Assembly: GCA_017649485.1 (NCBI GenBank)
Contig: JAGCGS010000025.1
Span: forward strand, 1-64,000
Direction of reading: 5' to 3'
DNA from: Bacteroidaceae bacterium
Lineage (GTDB): Bacteria > Bacteroidota > Bacteroidia > Bacteroidales > Bacteroidaceae
DNA: 64,000 bases
This document shows positions 1-8,650 of this stretch, piece after piece. A program made the translations under genes and the position numbers. Numbering within the stretch: position 1 is the stretch's first letter; the number at the start of each line of letters is the position of its first letter. A model generated the notes under the pieces. The model worked only from the letters and a program-made list of their open reading frames with translations, had not been told where the DNA came from and ran no database searches.

Positions 1-2
1 AA

Positions 3-170
3 AGAGCTATTTACCAAGCTGACCATCTTGGTGGGGGTTTGGAAGATATCATCGCTTACAATGCAGAATCCCCAAGGTCGGCTATGGCTCTATTGATTTC
101 TGATCGAGAGTATTTAGCCAGAGTTAAAATGTTCTGGGATTTGGTTACATTAAACATAAATATGCTATAA
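3..170 (+). CDS. 3' end of an unrecognised protein (partial)
   Basis: An open frame runs in from the left edge and stops with TAA at 168-170, giving 55 residues. The visible part contains QADHLGGGLEDIIAYN and ends LVTLNINML. I do not recognise the family. The frame has no internal stop, and the next gene starts 108 bases later behind its own promoter, so this is probably the true C-terminus of a gene that begins outside the window. It could also be a remnant. Confidence 0.45.
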   Translation, partial: RAIYQADHLGGGLEDIIAYNAESPRSAMALLISDREYLARVKMFWDLVTLNINML

Positions 171-211
171 CATAGAGAAACGAAATCAAATGCTTAAAAA
201 ATCACATATAA

Positions 212-243
212 TTTGCACAAATCAATAATTCTTTATAGCTTTG
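212..243 (+). promoter_or_regulatory. Bacteroidetes-type promoter of the Nudix regulator gene
   Basis: A TTTG box at 212-215 and TAGCTTTG at 236-243 are separated by 20 bases, matching the Bacteroidetes primary-sigma consensus TTTG-N19-21-TAnnTTTG. The start codon is 35 bases further on. Confidence 0.7.
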
Positions 244-278
244 CAGTGTAATTGTTACGCAATTAAAATAATTAAACT

Positions 279-971
279 ATGAAAGAATTAAAGTATTGTT
301 ATAAATATCCGCATCCGAGTGTCACCACAGACTGTGTGATTTTCGGATTTGATGGAACACGTTTGAATGTACTTTTGGTTGAGAGAGGCATAGAGCCATT
401 CAAGGGACGGTGGGCATTCCCAGGCGGTTTTTTACAGATGAACGAAACCGCATTGATGGGAGCCAAAAGAGAATTGTTTGAAGAAACGGGTCTGAAGGAT
501 GCCTACATCCATCAGTTCCATACTTTTTCAGACCCCCATCGTGATCCTCGCGAACGAGTAATCACCATTGCCTATTATGCGTTGGTACGCATCAGTGAGG
601 TTAAGGGAGGTGATGATGCGGCCAAGGCTCAGTGGTTCCCTCTTGATAAAGTTCCATCTTTAGCTTTCGACCATGATTTGATTCTTCGTGAAGCCACCAA
701 TGAACTGCGCAAACAGATTCACTTCGAACCAATAGGTTTTGAGTTGCTCCCTGAGAAATTCACAATGACTCAGCTTCAGCATCTCTATGAGGCAATCCTT
801 AGTGTGAAGTTCGACAGACGCAATTTCAGCAACAAAATGTTGAAGTTAGGCATTCTGACCCAACTTGAGGAAACTCTTCCTTTGGTGAACAAGAAAGTGG
901 CTTTCCTCTATCGTTTCAATCCTGAGAGCTATAACGAAATGAAAGAAAAAGGCTTCCGCTTGGAATTTTGA
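279..971 (+). CDS. Nudix-domain transcriptional regulator (NrtR/AraR-like)
   Basis: The 230-residue protein has an N-terminal Nudix domain followed by a C-terminal part of about 90 residues that fits the winged helix of NrtR-type regulators. The Nudix box at residues 50-72 is intact: G50, E56, and RELFEETGL at 64-72. In this family the Nudix fold often only senses ADP-ribose or a sugar-nucleotide-like ligand, and one Bacteroides relative (AraR) controls arabinose genes. Because the catalytic glutamates are kept, this copy may also hydrolyse a nucleoside-diphosphate derivative. It stands alone with its own promoter, and no NAD or sugar gene is adjacent, so the target regulon cannot be told from here. 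Confidence 0.8.
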   Translation: MKELKYCYKYPHPSVTTDCVIFGFDGTRLNVLLVERGIEPFKGRWAFPGGFLQMNETALMGAKRELFEETGLKDAYIHQFHTFSDPHRDPRERVITIAYYALVRISEVKGGDDAAKAQWFPLDKVPSLAFDHDLILREATNELRKQIHFEPIGFELLPEKFTMTQLQHLYEAILSVKFDRRNFSNKMLKLGILTQLEETLPLVNKKVAFLYRFNPESYNEMKEKGFRLEF

Positions 972-1057
972 TTTGACTATTTTTCTCTATTTTTCTCTCA
1001 TCTTTGGATAATATACATATTTAACGTTGGATTAATATATGTAAAAAATAATTGTTG

Positions 1058-1065
1058 TATCTTTG
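1058..1065 (+). promoter_or_regulatory. -7 box of glutamine synthetase gene
   Basis: TATCTTTG matches TAnnTTTG and lies 39 bases before the ATG at 1105. No good TTTG box is seen at the expected upstream distance. Confidence 0.6.
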
Positions 1066-1104
1066 TGAACAATTTACTTAAACCTTATAATAATTGCAAA
1101 GATA

Positions 1105-2610
1105 ATGGACAATAATCATTTGACTCTGAATGCTAACCCCATCGTCGTGGCATTGCAGAAACCATCAGCAGCGTTTACCAAGGCCGACATCATTGATTAC
1201 ATCGTGAAGAATGATATCCGCATGGTTAATTTCATGTATCCTGGTGGCGATGGCAAGTTGAAGACTCTTAATTTCGTAATCAACGACCTAGCTTATCTTG
1301 ATACGATACTTACCTGTGGTGAGCGAGTGGATGGTTCAAGTTTATTCTCGTTCATCCAAGCAGGATCAAGTGATCTATATGTGCTGCCTCGTTTTCGCAC
1401 TGCTTTCTTAGATCCTTTTGCCGAAATTCCCACCGTGTCACTGCTTTGTTCTTTTTTCGATAAGGATGGTTATCCACTCGAGTCATCGCCTGAGCATACT
1501 CTACATAAGGCGGCTGTTGCCTTTACCAAAGTGACGGGTATGGAGTTCCAGGCGATGGGTGAACTGGAGTATTACGTTATCAGCAATGACGAAGGGGTGT
1601 TCCCCGCCCAAGACCAGCGTGGTTACCACGAATCGGCTCCCTATGCCAAAGCCAATGAGTTCCGTACTCGCTGTATGCAATACATCGCCCAGTCAGGTGG
1701 ACAAATTAAGTATGGTCATTCTGAGGTGGGTAACTTCTGCCTCGATGGCAAGAACTATGAACAGAATGAGATAGAGTTCCTACCTGTAGATGTAGAGCAG
1801 GCTGCCGACCAGCTGATGCTTGCCAAGTGGATTATTCGCAACCTGGCATACGAACTGGGCTATGATGTGACCTTTGCACCTAAGATTACCGCAGGCAAAG
1901 CTGGCTCAGGACTCCACATTCACATGAGGATAGTTAAGGATGGCAAGAACCAGATGCTGACCAACGGAGTACTCTCAGAAAGTGCCCGCCGTATGATTGC
2001 CGGGATGATGGATTTAGCTCCTGCCATCACGGCCTTTGGTAATAAAAACCCAACCAGTTATTTCCGATTGGTACCTCATCAGGAGGCTCCTACCAATGTG
2101 TGCTGGGGCGATCGCAACCGTTCTGTGCTTGTACGCGTACCATTGGGTTGGGCTGCCAATGTGGACATGTGCCATGCTGCCAATCCACTTGAACCAGAGA
2201 CCAACTACGATACAAGCATCAAACAAACCGTAGAGATGCGTTCGCCTGATGGAAGTGCAGACCTCTACCAACTGCTGGCTGGCCTGTGCGTAGCCTGTCG
2301 CCACGGCTTTGAGATGGCCGAAGCTTTAGCGGTGGCCGAGAAGACATACGTTAATATAAACATACATGCAGCTGAAAATGCTGACCGCTTGGCTACGCTG
2401 GCTCAATTACCAGATTCTTGTTTCGCCAGTGCCGAATGCTTGGAACGTCAGCGCCATGTGTTCGAGGAACAAGGAGTTTTCTCTCAAGCTATGATTGATG
2501 GTATTATTGCTCAGCTACGTGCTTTCAACGACCGTACGCTACGCAAAGACATTGAGAACAATCCTGATGAGATACAGAAACTCGTCAAGCAGTATTTCCA
2601 ATGCGGATAA
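1105..2610 (+). CDS. Glutamine synthetase (type I-like, 501 aa)
   Basis: It should make glutamine from glutamate, ammonia and ATP in the cytoplasm. The beta-grasp N-domain is followed by the catalytic domain, with SGLHIHM near residue 270 (ATP/metal site), NPTSYFRLVPHQEAP near 315 and RNRSVLVRVP near 335. A length of 501 aa fits the GSI-like enzymes of Bacteroidales and is far shorter than the GSIII enzymes of about 730 aa that the same bacteria often carry. I see no clear adenylylation-loop signature that I can vouch for. It is monocistronic: promoter just upstream, and a convergent gene follows after 30 bases. Confidence 0.9.
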   Translation: MDNNHLTLNANPIVVALQKPSAAFTKADIIDYIVKNDIRMVNFMYPGGDGKLKTLNFVINDLAYLDTILTCGERVDGSSLFSFIQAGSSDLYVLPRFRTAFLDPFAEIPTVSLLCSFFDKDGYPLESSPEHTLHKAAVAFTKVTGMEFQAMGELEYYVISNDEGVFPAQDQRGYHESAPYAKANEFRTRCMQYIAQSGGQIKYGHSEVGNFCLDGKNYEQNEIEFLPVDVEQAADQLMLAKWIIRNLAYELGYDVTFAPKITAGKAGSGLHIHMRIVKDGKNQMLTNGVLSESARRMIAGMMDLAPAITAFGNKNPTSYFRLVPHQEAPTNVCWGDRNRSVLVRVPLGWAANVDMCHAANPLEPETNYDTSIKQTVEMRSPDGSADLYQLLAGLCVACRHGFEMAEALAVAEKTYVNINIHAAENADRLATLAQLPDSCFASAECLERQRHVFEEQGVFSQAMIDGIIAQLRAFNDRTLRKDIENNPDEIQKLVKQYFQCG

Positions 2611-2640
2611 GGATTACTTTTCAGCTTTTCTGAAAGATAC

Positions 2641-3489
2641 CTACTGGAAGTTGATGTTAGCCGAACATTGATAGCCTTCGTCATAGAGGGCTTGCAACTT
2701 CTTTACATCCTTCTCCATGCGACCCACTTGGATAGGGTTGACAGGACGAATGACGATGGCTTTACCCTCACGCTCCAACTGTTCGATCCTGTCCAACTGG
2801 GCATTATACATTTGTCCGCGGTTACGTATAGCTTCTTTCAACAAAGGATATTTCCTATAAAGGAAAGAGGGGATGTACGGTTTTTTCTCGCTTTTGCGAT
2901 AGCCGATGTTTCGCGTCAGGATGACCACCACCTTCTCATAGCCCTGGCTAAAAGCACGGTCAAAGGGAATGGAGTCAGCAATGCCACCATCCAGCATAGG
3001 GCGTCCATCCACCATAGCAATAGGGCAACCAAAAGGCAGGCTGCACGAAGCCGTGACTATATCGATAATTCGCTTTTCGTCATGTTTCTCCTCCCAATAG
3101 ACAGCTCGCCCCGTCAGGCAATCGGTAGTAACCATCTCGAATCGCTCTGGATTATTGGCATAGACATCATAATCATAAGGTATAATACGTTCTGGGAAAT
3201 CGTGGAACATTAGGTTGAAATCCATGATATTTCGCTGAGTGAACAGGTATTTCACCCCTATATAATTATATTGCTCCAACAGGTCGATATTTGCTTTCCT
3301 TGCCCTGCCCCGCTGGTATGACATATAGGACAAGCCGTTGCTGGCGCCAGCACTCACGCCAACAACATAAGGAAAGCGGATGCCCCGATCCATGAAGTTA
3401 TCGAGCACTCCACAAGTGAACACGCCTCGCATACCCCCACCTTCTAAAACGAGGGCTGTCTGATTGTCTATAGATACCGTTTGAATCAT
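2641..3489 (-). CDS. Patatin-like phospholipase
   Basis: This is a lipid acyl hydrolase of the patatin family with a Ser-Asp dyad. From the chosen ATG the motifs are the oxyanion loop GGGMRG at residues 17-22, the nucleophile GVSAG with S46, and DGG at 167-169. No signal peptide is seen, so it is probably cytoplasmic or peripheral to the membrane, as for E. coli YjjU/RssA-type proteins. The frame can be extended to a TTG at 3510, but that TTG lies inside the gene's own TATCTTTG promoter box, so the ATG at 3489 is preferred (282 aa). It is divergent from the C1 peptidase gene and converges on glutamine synthetase. Confidence 0.87.
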   Translation of the reverse strand: MIQTVSIDNQTALVLEGGGMRGVFTCGVLDNFMDRGIRFPYVVGVSAGASNGLSYMSYQRGRARKANIDLLEQYNYIGVKYLFTQRNIMDFNLMFHDFPERIIPYDYDVYANNPERFEMVTTDCLTGRAVYWEEKHDEKRIIDIVTASCSLPFGCPIAMVDGRPMLDGGIADSIPFDRAFSQGYEKVVVILTRNIGYRKSEKKPYIPSFLYRKYPLLKEAIRNRGQMYNAQLDRIEQLEREGKAIVIRPVNPIQVGRMEKDVKKLQALYDEGYQCSANINFQ

Positions 3490-3507
3490 TTTTACGAATT
3501 TCTTATG

Positions 3508-3515
3508 CAAAGATA
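3508..3515 (-). promoter_or_regulatory. -7 box of the patatin-like gene
   Basis: On the minus strand TATCTTTG is a perfect TAnnTTTG match. It decides the start codon of the gene below it, since the longer frame would begin within the box. Confidence 0.6.
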
Positions 3516-3537
3516 ACGATTATTCACAAATAATATG

Positions 3538-3545
3538 TAACTTTG
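3538..3545 (+). promoter_or_regulatory. -7 box of the C1 peptidase gene
   Basis: TAACTTTG lies 30 bases before the ATG at 3576. It faces away from the patatin promoter at 3508-3515, so the two promoters share a compact divergent control region. Confidence 0.6.
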
Positions 3546-3575
3546 CCACAATTCAAAACAATTTAACTTATAAGT

Positions 3576-4781
3576 ATGATGAAAAAGGCTATATTATTCG
3601 CTGCCATTGGCCTCTTAAGCCTCAATGTCGCAGCACAGAATGCCCCCAAAGATGACGAGGGTTTCAAGTTTACAGTAGTGAAGGAAATTCCTATTACCAG
3701 TGTAAAGAACCAAGCTCGTGCTGGTACGTGCTGGTGCTATTCAGGTATGGCTTTTCTGGAATCAGAGTTGCTGAAAGCCGGCAAGGGCACTTACGACTTT
3801 AGCGAGATGTTCATTGTGAAAAACACTTATCTGGATCGTGCCGACTATGCCGTTCGTACTCACGGTGACGTAAGTTTCTCACAGGGAGGTTCTTTCTATG
3901 ATGTACTTTATGGTATGGAGCATTTCGGCTTAGTGCCTGACGAGGTGATGCCTGCAGGTAAGATGTATGGTGACACCATCAGTAACCATTCAGAGCTGAG
4001 TGCCATCGCCGATGCTGCTGTAGCAGCAATCGCCAAGGGTCGTCTGCGCAGCTTGCAGCACGACAACGATAACAACCTGTTGTGGAAGAAAGCTGTGAAA
4101 GCTATCCACGATGTATATCTGGGCCCAGACCCAACTACTTTCACCTATCAGGGTAAGAGCTATACTCCGAAGACCTTCTTCGAGAGCACAGGTTTAAAGG
4201 CAAGCGATTATATCTCTCTGACTTCTTACACCCATCATCCATTCTATGAGCCATTCGTATTGGAGATTCAGGACAACTGGCGTTGGGCTCAGAGCTACAA
4301 CCTGCCTATTGATGAGCTGATGGAGGTATTCGACTATGCCCTCAACAATGGCTACACAGTATTGTGGGGTTCTGATGTAAGTGAGGAAGGTTTCAACCGC
4401 CAGGGTGTTGGTGTAGTACCTGATATCGACAAAGTGGTTGAACTGAGTGGCTCAGATATGGCTCATTGGCTGAAGCTGCCTGCTACAGAGCGTGACGTAA
4501 CTTCAAAGCCAAGTCCACAGAAGTGGGTTACCCAGGCAGAGCGTCAGCTGGCATACGACAACTATGAAACTACCGACGACCACGGCATGCTGATCTACGG
4601 TTTGGCTAAGGATCAGAACGGCACCGACTATTATATGGTGAAGAACTCTTGGGGTGACAGCGGTAAATATCATGGTTTGTGGTATGTGTCAAAGGCTTTC
4701 GCTCGCTACAAGACTATGAATATTTTGGTTAATAAAAAAGCGTTGCCAAAGAGCATTGCTGATAAATTGGGCGTAAAGTAA
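3576..4781 (+). CDS. Exported C1-family cysteine peptidase (bleomycin hydrolase/PepC-like)
   Basis: The protein (401 aa) belongs to the papain clan, C1B type. An N-terminal signal peptide of about 20 residues ends in AAQ, so it acts outside the cytoplasm. The active site is visible: Q46 and C52 in QARAGTCW, H336 in DDHGM, and N357 in KNSWG. The bleomycin-hydrolase type is normally an intracellular aminopeptidase; exported versions are common in Bacteroidales and probably trim peptides in the periplasm or at the surface. It has its own promoter and a strong terminator. Two ATG codons stand in tandem at the start, and the first was taken. Confidence 0.88.
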   Translation: MMKKAILFAAIGLLSLNVAAQNAPKDDEGFKFTVVKEIPITSVKNQARAGTCWCYSGMAFLESELLKAGKGTYDFSEMFIVKNTYLDRADYAVRTHGDVSFSQGGSFYDVLYGMEHFGLVPDEVMPAGKMYGDTISNHSELSAIADAAVAAIAKGRLRSLQHDNDNNLLWKKAVKAIHDVYLGPDPTTFTYQGKSYTPKTFFESTGLKASDYISLTSYTHHPFYEPFVLEIQDNWRWAQSYNLPIDELMEVFDYALNNGYTVLWGSDVSEEGFNRQGVGVVPDIDKVVELSGSDMAHWLKLPATERDVTSKPSPQKWVTQAERQLAYDNYETTDDHGMLIYGLAKDQNGTDYYMVKNSWGDSGKYHGLWYVSKAFARYKTMNILVNKKALPKSIADKLGVK

Positions 4782-4806
4782 TTGAACTTTTATAACATTT
4801 ATAATA

Positions 4807-4840
4807 AGTGGAGTGTGGAAACGCAACTCCACTTTTTTTG
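4807..4840 (+). terminator. Rho-independent terminator after the C1 peptidase gene
   Basis: The 8-bp stem AGTGGAGT / ACTCCACT with a 11-base loop is followed by a run of seven T. Confidence 0.8.
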
Positions 4841-4871
4841 TGTTTTATATGGTATAATCAAAGATTTTAAG

Positions 4872-4879
4872 TACCTTTG
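4872..4879 (+). promoter_or_regulatory. -7 box of the etfBA-acd operon
   Basis: TACCTTTG matches TAnnTTTG and lies 48 bases before etfB. The -33 box is unclear. Confidence 0.55.
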
Positions 4880-4927
4880 CAGCCAAATTTGGCTAAGGCT
4901 ATTTGGAAATAACTTAAAATAAACAAT

Positions 4928-5821
4928 ATGAGTTTGAAAATCGTAGTATTGGCAAAACAAGTACCCGACACCCGAAACGTGGGGAAAGATGCCATGAAAG
5001 CCGACGGAACTATCAACCGTGCGGCGCTGCCTGCCATCTTCAATCCTGAAGATTTGAACGCTCTGGAACAGGCACTCAGACTGAAAGACGCTTTCCCCGG
5101 CTCAACCGTTACTCTGTTGACGATGGGACCTGGACGAGCAGCAGAAATTATTCGCGAAGGACTCTTCAGAGGCGCTGATGGCGGTTACCTCTTGACCGAC
5201 CGTGCTTTTGCAGGCGCTGATACCTTGGCAACTTCTTATGCTATCGCTACCGCCATCCGCAAGATTGGCGACTATGACATCATTCTGGGTGGTCGTCAGG
5301 CTATCGATGGCGATACCGCACAAGTGGGTCCTCAGGTGGCAGAAAAGCTGGGCTTGCCACAGGTTACTTATACTGAAGAAATTGTCAGTTTAGACGAGGC
5401 AACCCGCAAGGTGGTAATTCGTCGTCACATCGACGGTGGTGTGGAAACCGTAGAAGCTCCGCTGCCATTGGTAGTAACAGTAAACGGAAGTGCTGCTCCT
5501 TGTCGCCCCCGCAATGCTAAACTGGTACAGAAATACAAACGTGCCTTAGGAGCACAGGAAAAAGCTACCCTGACCAAAGACGGTACAGCTCTGCCATACG
5601 CTGAACTGTATGAGCAGCGTCCTTACCTTAACCTCGTAGAATGGAGTGCAGCTGATGTGGATGCAGACTTCGGGCAATGCGGTCTGAACGGATCTCCCAC
5701 CAAGGTGAAAACTATTCAGAACATTGTGTTCCAAGCTAAGGAAAGTCAGACTCTGACCAGCAGTGATGCTGATGTAGATGGATTGGTAAAAGAATTATTG
5801 GATAAGAAGATAATCGGCTAA
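4928..5821 (+). CDS. etfB: Electron transfer flavoprotein beta subunit
   Basis: EtfB (297 aa) pairs with EtfA to carry electrons from acyl-CoA dehydrogenases. The N-terminus KIVVLAKQVPDT is the family signature, and GGRQAIDGDTAQVGP near residues 121-135 is the adenine nucleotide-binding stretch. It is longer than the usual 250-260 residues because of a C-terminal extension of about 40 residues. It is the first gene of an operon with etfA (4 bases apart) and an acyl-CoA dehydrogenase (2 bases after etfA), so the three proteins very likely work together. Whether this Etf bifurcates electrons cannot be decided by eye. Confidence 0.9.
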   Translation: MSLKIVVLAKQVPDTRNVGKDAMKADGTINRAALPAIFNPEDLNALEQALRLKDAFPGSTVTLLTMGPGRAAEIIREGLFRGADGGYLLTDRAFAGADTLATSYAIATAIRKIGDYDIILGGRQAIDGDTAQVGPQVAEKLGLPQVTYTEEIVSLDEATRKVVIRRHIDGGVETVEAPLPLVVTVNGSAAPCRPRNAKLVQKYKRALGAQEKATLTKDGTALPYAELYEQRPYLNLVEWSAADVDADFGQCGLNGSPTKVKTIQNIVFQAKESQTLTSSDADVDGLVKELLDKKIIG

Positions 5822-5825
5822 AGAT

Positions 5826-6851
5826 ATGAGTAACAATGTATTTGTATATTGTGAGATTGAAGGCACAACTGTAGCCGAAGTATCTCAAGAGCTATTGACC
5901 AAAGGTCGTAAGCTCGCCAATCAACTGAATGTAGAGTTGCATGCCATCGTTGCAGGCACAGACATAAAAGGGAAGGTGGAAGACCAGATTCTGCCATACG
6001 GTGTTGACAAACTGTTCGTGTTTGACGCTCCTGGATTGTTCCCTTACACATCAGTTCCCCATACCGACATCTTGGTTAACCTCTTCAAGGAACAACAACC
6101 ACAGATTGCCCTAATGGGTGCCACCGTGATAGGTCGTGACCTGGGGCCTCGTGTTTCTTCTTCACTGACAAGCGGTTTGACAGCCGACTGTACACAGTTG
6201 GAGATTGGTGACCACACCGATGCCAAGACTGGCACTGAGTACAAGAACCTACTTTATCAGATTCGTCCTGCCTTTGGTGGTAACATCGTAGCTACCATCG
6301 TGAACCCCGACCATCGCCCACAGATGGCAACCGTCCGTTCTGGTGTGATGCAGAAAGCTATCTATGAAGGTGCTTGCAAGAAAGAGGTAGTTTATCCTGA
6401 AGTGGGCAAATATGTTAGTCCAGAGGCTTTTGTCGTACAGGTTCTCGACCACCATGTAGAAGCTGCAAAGCATAACTTAAAGGGTGCCAAGATTGTGGTA
6501 GCTGGTGGTTATGGCATGGGTAGCAAGGAAGGTTTCGACATGCTGTTTGAACTGGCTAAGGTGCTGCATGGTGAGGTAGGTGCCAGCCGTGCTGCTGTTG
6601 ATGCAGGTTTCTGTGACCACGACCGTCAGATTGGTCAGACTGGTGTAACAGTTCATCCAAAGGTATATATCGCCTGTGGCATTAGCGGACAGATTCAGCA
6701 CATTGCCGGCATGCAGGATTCAGACATCATCATCTCTGTCAACAGTGACCCCGATGCTCCTATCAACAAGATAGCCGACTACGTGATTACTGGTACCGTA
6801 GAAGAAGTGGTTCCCAAGTTGATTAAGTATTACAAGCAAAATTCGAAGTAA
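5826..6851 (+). CDS. etfA: Electron transfer flavoprotein alpha subunit
   Basis: EtfA (341 aa) has the N-terminal Etf fold and a C-terminal FAD-binding domain. The FAD domain shows KIVVAGGYGMGS near residue 220, GASRAAVDAG near 251, QIGQTG near 264 and the late SDIIISVNSDPDAPI near 300, all typical of the family. It forms the heterodimer with the upstream EtfB and delivers electrons to or from the acyl-CoA dehydrogenase encoded 2 bases downstream. The start codon ATG at 5826 leaves a 4-base gap from etfB, which suggests translational coupling. Confidence 0.92.
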   Translation: MSNNVFVYCEIEGTTVAEVSQELLTKGRKLANQLNVELHAIVAGTDIKGKVEDQILPYGVDKLFVFDAPGLFPYTSVPHTDILVNLFKEQQPQIALMGATVIGRDLGPRVSSSLTSGLTADCTQLEIGDHTDAKTGTEYKNLLYQIRPAFGGNIVATIVNPDHRPQMATVRSGVMQKAIYEGACKKEVVYPEVGKYVSPEAFVVQVLDHHVEAAKHNLKGAKIVVAGGYGMGSKEGFDMLFELAKVLHGEVGASRAAVDAGFCDHDRQIGQTGVTVHPKVYIACGISGQIQHIAGMQDSDIIISVNSDPDAPINKIADYVITGTVEEVVPKLIKYYKQNSK

Positions 6852-6853
6852 TT

Positions 6854-8560
6854 ATGGCAAATTATTATACCGACTATCCAGAACTGAAATTCCATCTTGA
6901 TCATCCATTGATGGAACGCATCGTGGAACTGAAGGAACGCGGCTATGCCGATAAGGATCAATTTGAAGATGCGCCTGTTGATTATAACGATGCTCTTGAC
7001 AACTATGACAAAGTGCTTGAGATTGCAGGCGACATTGCTGCTAATGTGATTGAGCCCAATAGCGAGAGCGTGGATATTGAAGGTCCCCATTTGGTGAATG
7101 GACGCATGGTATATGCTGAGAAGACCAAAGAGAACCTGGCTACAACCATCAAGGCTGGCCTGAATGGAGTGCCAATGCCTCGTCGTTATGGTGGTTTAAA
7201 CTTCCCCACCGTGCCCTACTCTATGGCTTCTGAGATTATTTCTGCAGCTGATGCAGGTTTCCAGAACATCTGGTCATTACAGGATTGCATCGAGACACTC
7301 TATGAGTTTGGCTCTGAGGAACAACGTCAGCGTTACATCCCTCGTGTATGCCAGGGTGAAACTATGTCAATGGACTTGACTGAGCCTGATGCAGGTTCCG
7401 ACCTCCAGCGAGTGATGCTGAAGGCTACATATAGCGAAGAGGAAGGTTGCTGGTTGCTGAACGGTGTGAAGCGTTTCATTACTAATGGCGACTCTGACAT
7501 CCATCTGGTGCTGGCTCGTTCTGAGGAAGGCACTCGTGATGGACGTGGTTTGTCTATGTTCATCTATGACAAGCGTCAAGGCGGTGTTACTGTTCGTCAC
7601 ATCGAACATAAGCTGGGTATTCACGGCTCACCCACTTGCGAGTTGGTTTACAAAAATGCTAAAGCAGAACTTTGCGGTGACCGCAAACTGGGTCTTATTA
7701 AATATGTGATGAGTCTGATGAATGGTGCCCGTTTAGGCATTGCCGCTCAGAGCACTGGTGTAAGCCAGGCTGCCTACAACGAGGCTTTGGCATACGCCAA
7801 GGACCGTAAGCAGTTCGACAAGGCCATTATAGAGTTCCCAGCTGTATATGAAATGCTGGCTCGCATGAAAGCCAAGCTCGATGCAGGTAGAAGTATCCTC
7901 TATATGACTTCCCGCTATGTGGATATCTATAAGGCTTTGAACGATATCAGCCGTGAGCGTAAGTTGACTCCAGAAGAACGTCAGGAGCAGAAGAAATATA
8001 CCCGACTGGCTGATGCCTTCACCCCACTGGGTAAGGGTATGACTTCAGAGTATGCCAACCAGAACACCTACGACTGCATCCAGATTCATGGTGGTTCCGG
8101 TTTCATCATGGAGTATAAGGCACAGCGCCTGTACCGTGATGCCCGCATCCTCTCTATCTACGAGGGTACCACTCAGTTGCAGGTAGTGGCAGCTATCCGC
8201 TACGTCACCAATGGTACCTACTTAGATATTCTACGTGATTTTGAGAAGGAGACTGTTATAGACGAACTGAAGCCTTTACAAGAGCGCATCATCGAGATGA
8301 CTAACAAGTTCGAAGCAGCTACCAACCTGGTGAAGGAAGCTGGCAATCAGGAGTTACTCGACATCCTGGCACGTAGCCTGTATGAGATGGCAGCTGTGAA
8401 TGTGATGGCTAATCTCTTGCTGATGGATGCATCCCGTGCACCAGAGCTGTTCGCTAAGTCAGCAAAAGTGTATGTAAATTTGGTGGAATCAGAGGTTGAG
8501 AAGCACTTCAAGTTCATCAATAGCTTTAAAGCTGAGGATTTGGAAGCTTACAAACATTGA
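6854..8560 (+). CDS. Acyl-CoA dehydrogenase (long form, 568 aa)
   Basis: It should interconvert acyl-CoA and enoyl-CoA with FAD, exchanging electrons with the EtfAB pair just upstream. The N-terminal helical domain and the middle domain (SMDLTEPDAGSDL near residue 175, FITNGD near 213) are clear. The catalytic base is E437 in IYEGTTQLQ. A C-terminal helical extension of about 125 residues makes it longer than the 380-aa short/medium-chain enzymes and places it with the long-form bacterial dehydrogenases. In a fermenting anaerobe it may act as a reductase in acid formation or in amino-acid breakdown; substrate length is unknown. Its stop codon lies inside a heptamer repeat array. Confidence 0.9.
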   Translation: MANYYTDYPELKFHLDHPLMERIVELKERGYADKDQFEDAPVDYNDALDNYDKVLEIAGDIAANVIEPNSESVDIEGPHLVNGRMVYAEKTKENLATTIKAGLNGVPMPRRYGGLNFPTVPYSMASEIISAADAGFQNIWSLQDCIETLYEFGSEEQRQRYIPRVCQGETMSMDLTEPDAGSDLQRVMLKATYSEEEGCWLLNGVKRFITNGDSDIHLVLARSEEGTRDGRGLSMFIYDKRQGGVTVRHIEHKLGIHGSPTCELVYKNAKAELCGDRKLGLIKYVMSLMNGARLGIAAQSTGVSQAAYNEALAYAKDRKQFDKAIIEFPAVYEMLARMKAKLDAGRSILYMTSRYVDIYKALNDISRERKLTPEERQEQKKYTRLADAFTPLGKGMTSEYANQNTYDCIQIHGGSGFIMEYKAQRLYRDARILSIYEGTTQLQVVAAIRYVTNGTYLDILRDFEKETVIDELKPLQERIIEMTNKFEAATNLVKEAGNQELLDILARSLYEMAAVNVMANLLLMDASRAPELFAKSAKVYVNLVESEVEKHFKFINSFKAEDLEAYKH

Positions 8561-8609
8561 CCATTGACCATTGACCATTGACCATTGACCATTGAAGATT
8601 GAAGATTGA
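8555..8609. repeat. Heptamer tandem repeat (CATTGAC) over the acd stop codon
   Basis: Five perfect copies of CATTGAC at 8555-8589 are followed by CATTGA and two AGATTGA units. The dehydrogenase stop codon TGA at 8558-8560 is part of the first copy. Related arrays lie at 34436-34490 and 58882-58912. Confidence 0.9.
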
Positions 8610-8618
8610 ACTATAAAT

Positions 8619-8649
8619 AATAAAAGCTGCGAAAATCGCAGCTTTTATT
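8619..8649. terminator. Bidirectional terminator between acd and the aldo/keto reductase
   Basis: A 14-bp stem AATAAAAGCTGCGA / TCGCAGCTTTTATT with a 3-base loop has T-rich flanks on both strands and sits between two convergent genes. Confidence 0.85.
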
Positions 8650-8650
8650 A

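Noticed and set aside
2668..3213. 181-residue plus-strand frame opposite the patatin gene
   Set aside because: Antisense to a gene with complete catalytic motifs, no domain seen.
3490..3510. Upstream TTG starts of the patatin-like gene (and likewise at 9814 and 15396)
   Set aside because: Each TTG is within or upstream of a TAnnTTTG promoter box, so it would not be transcribed in full; the inner ATG is preferred.
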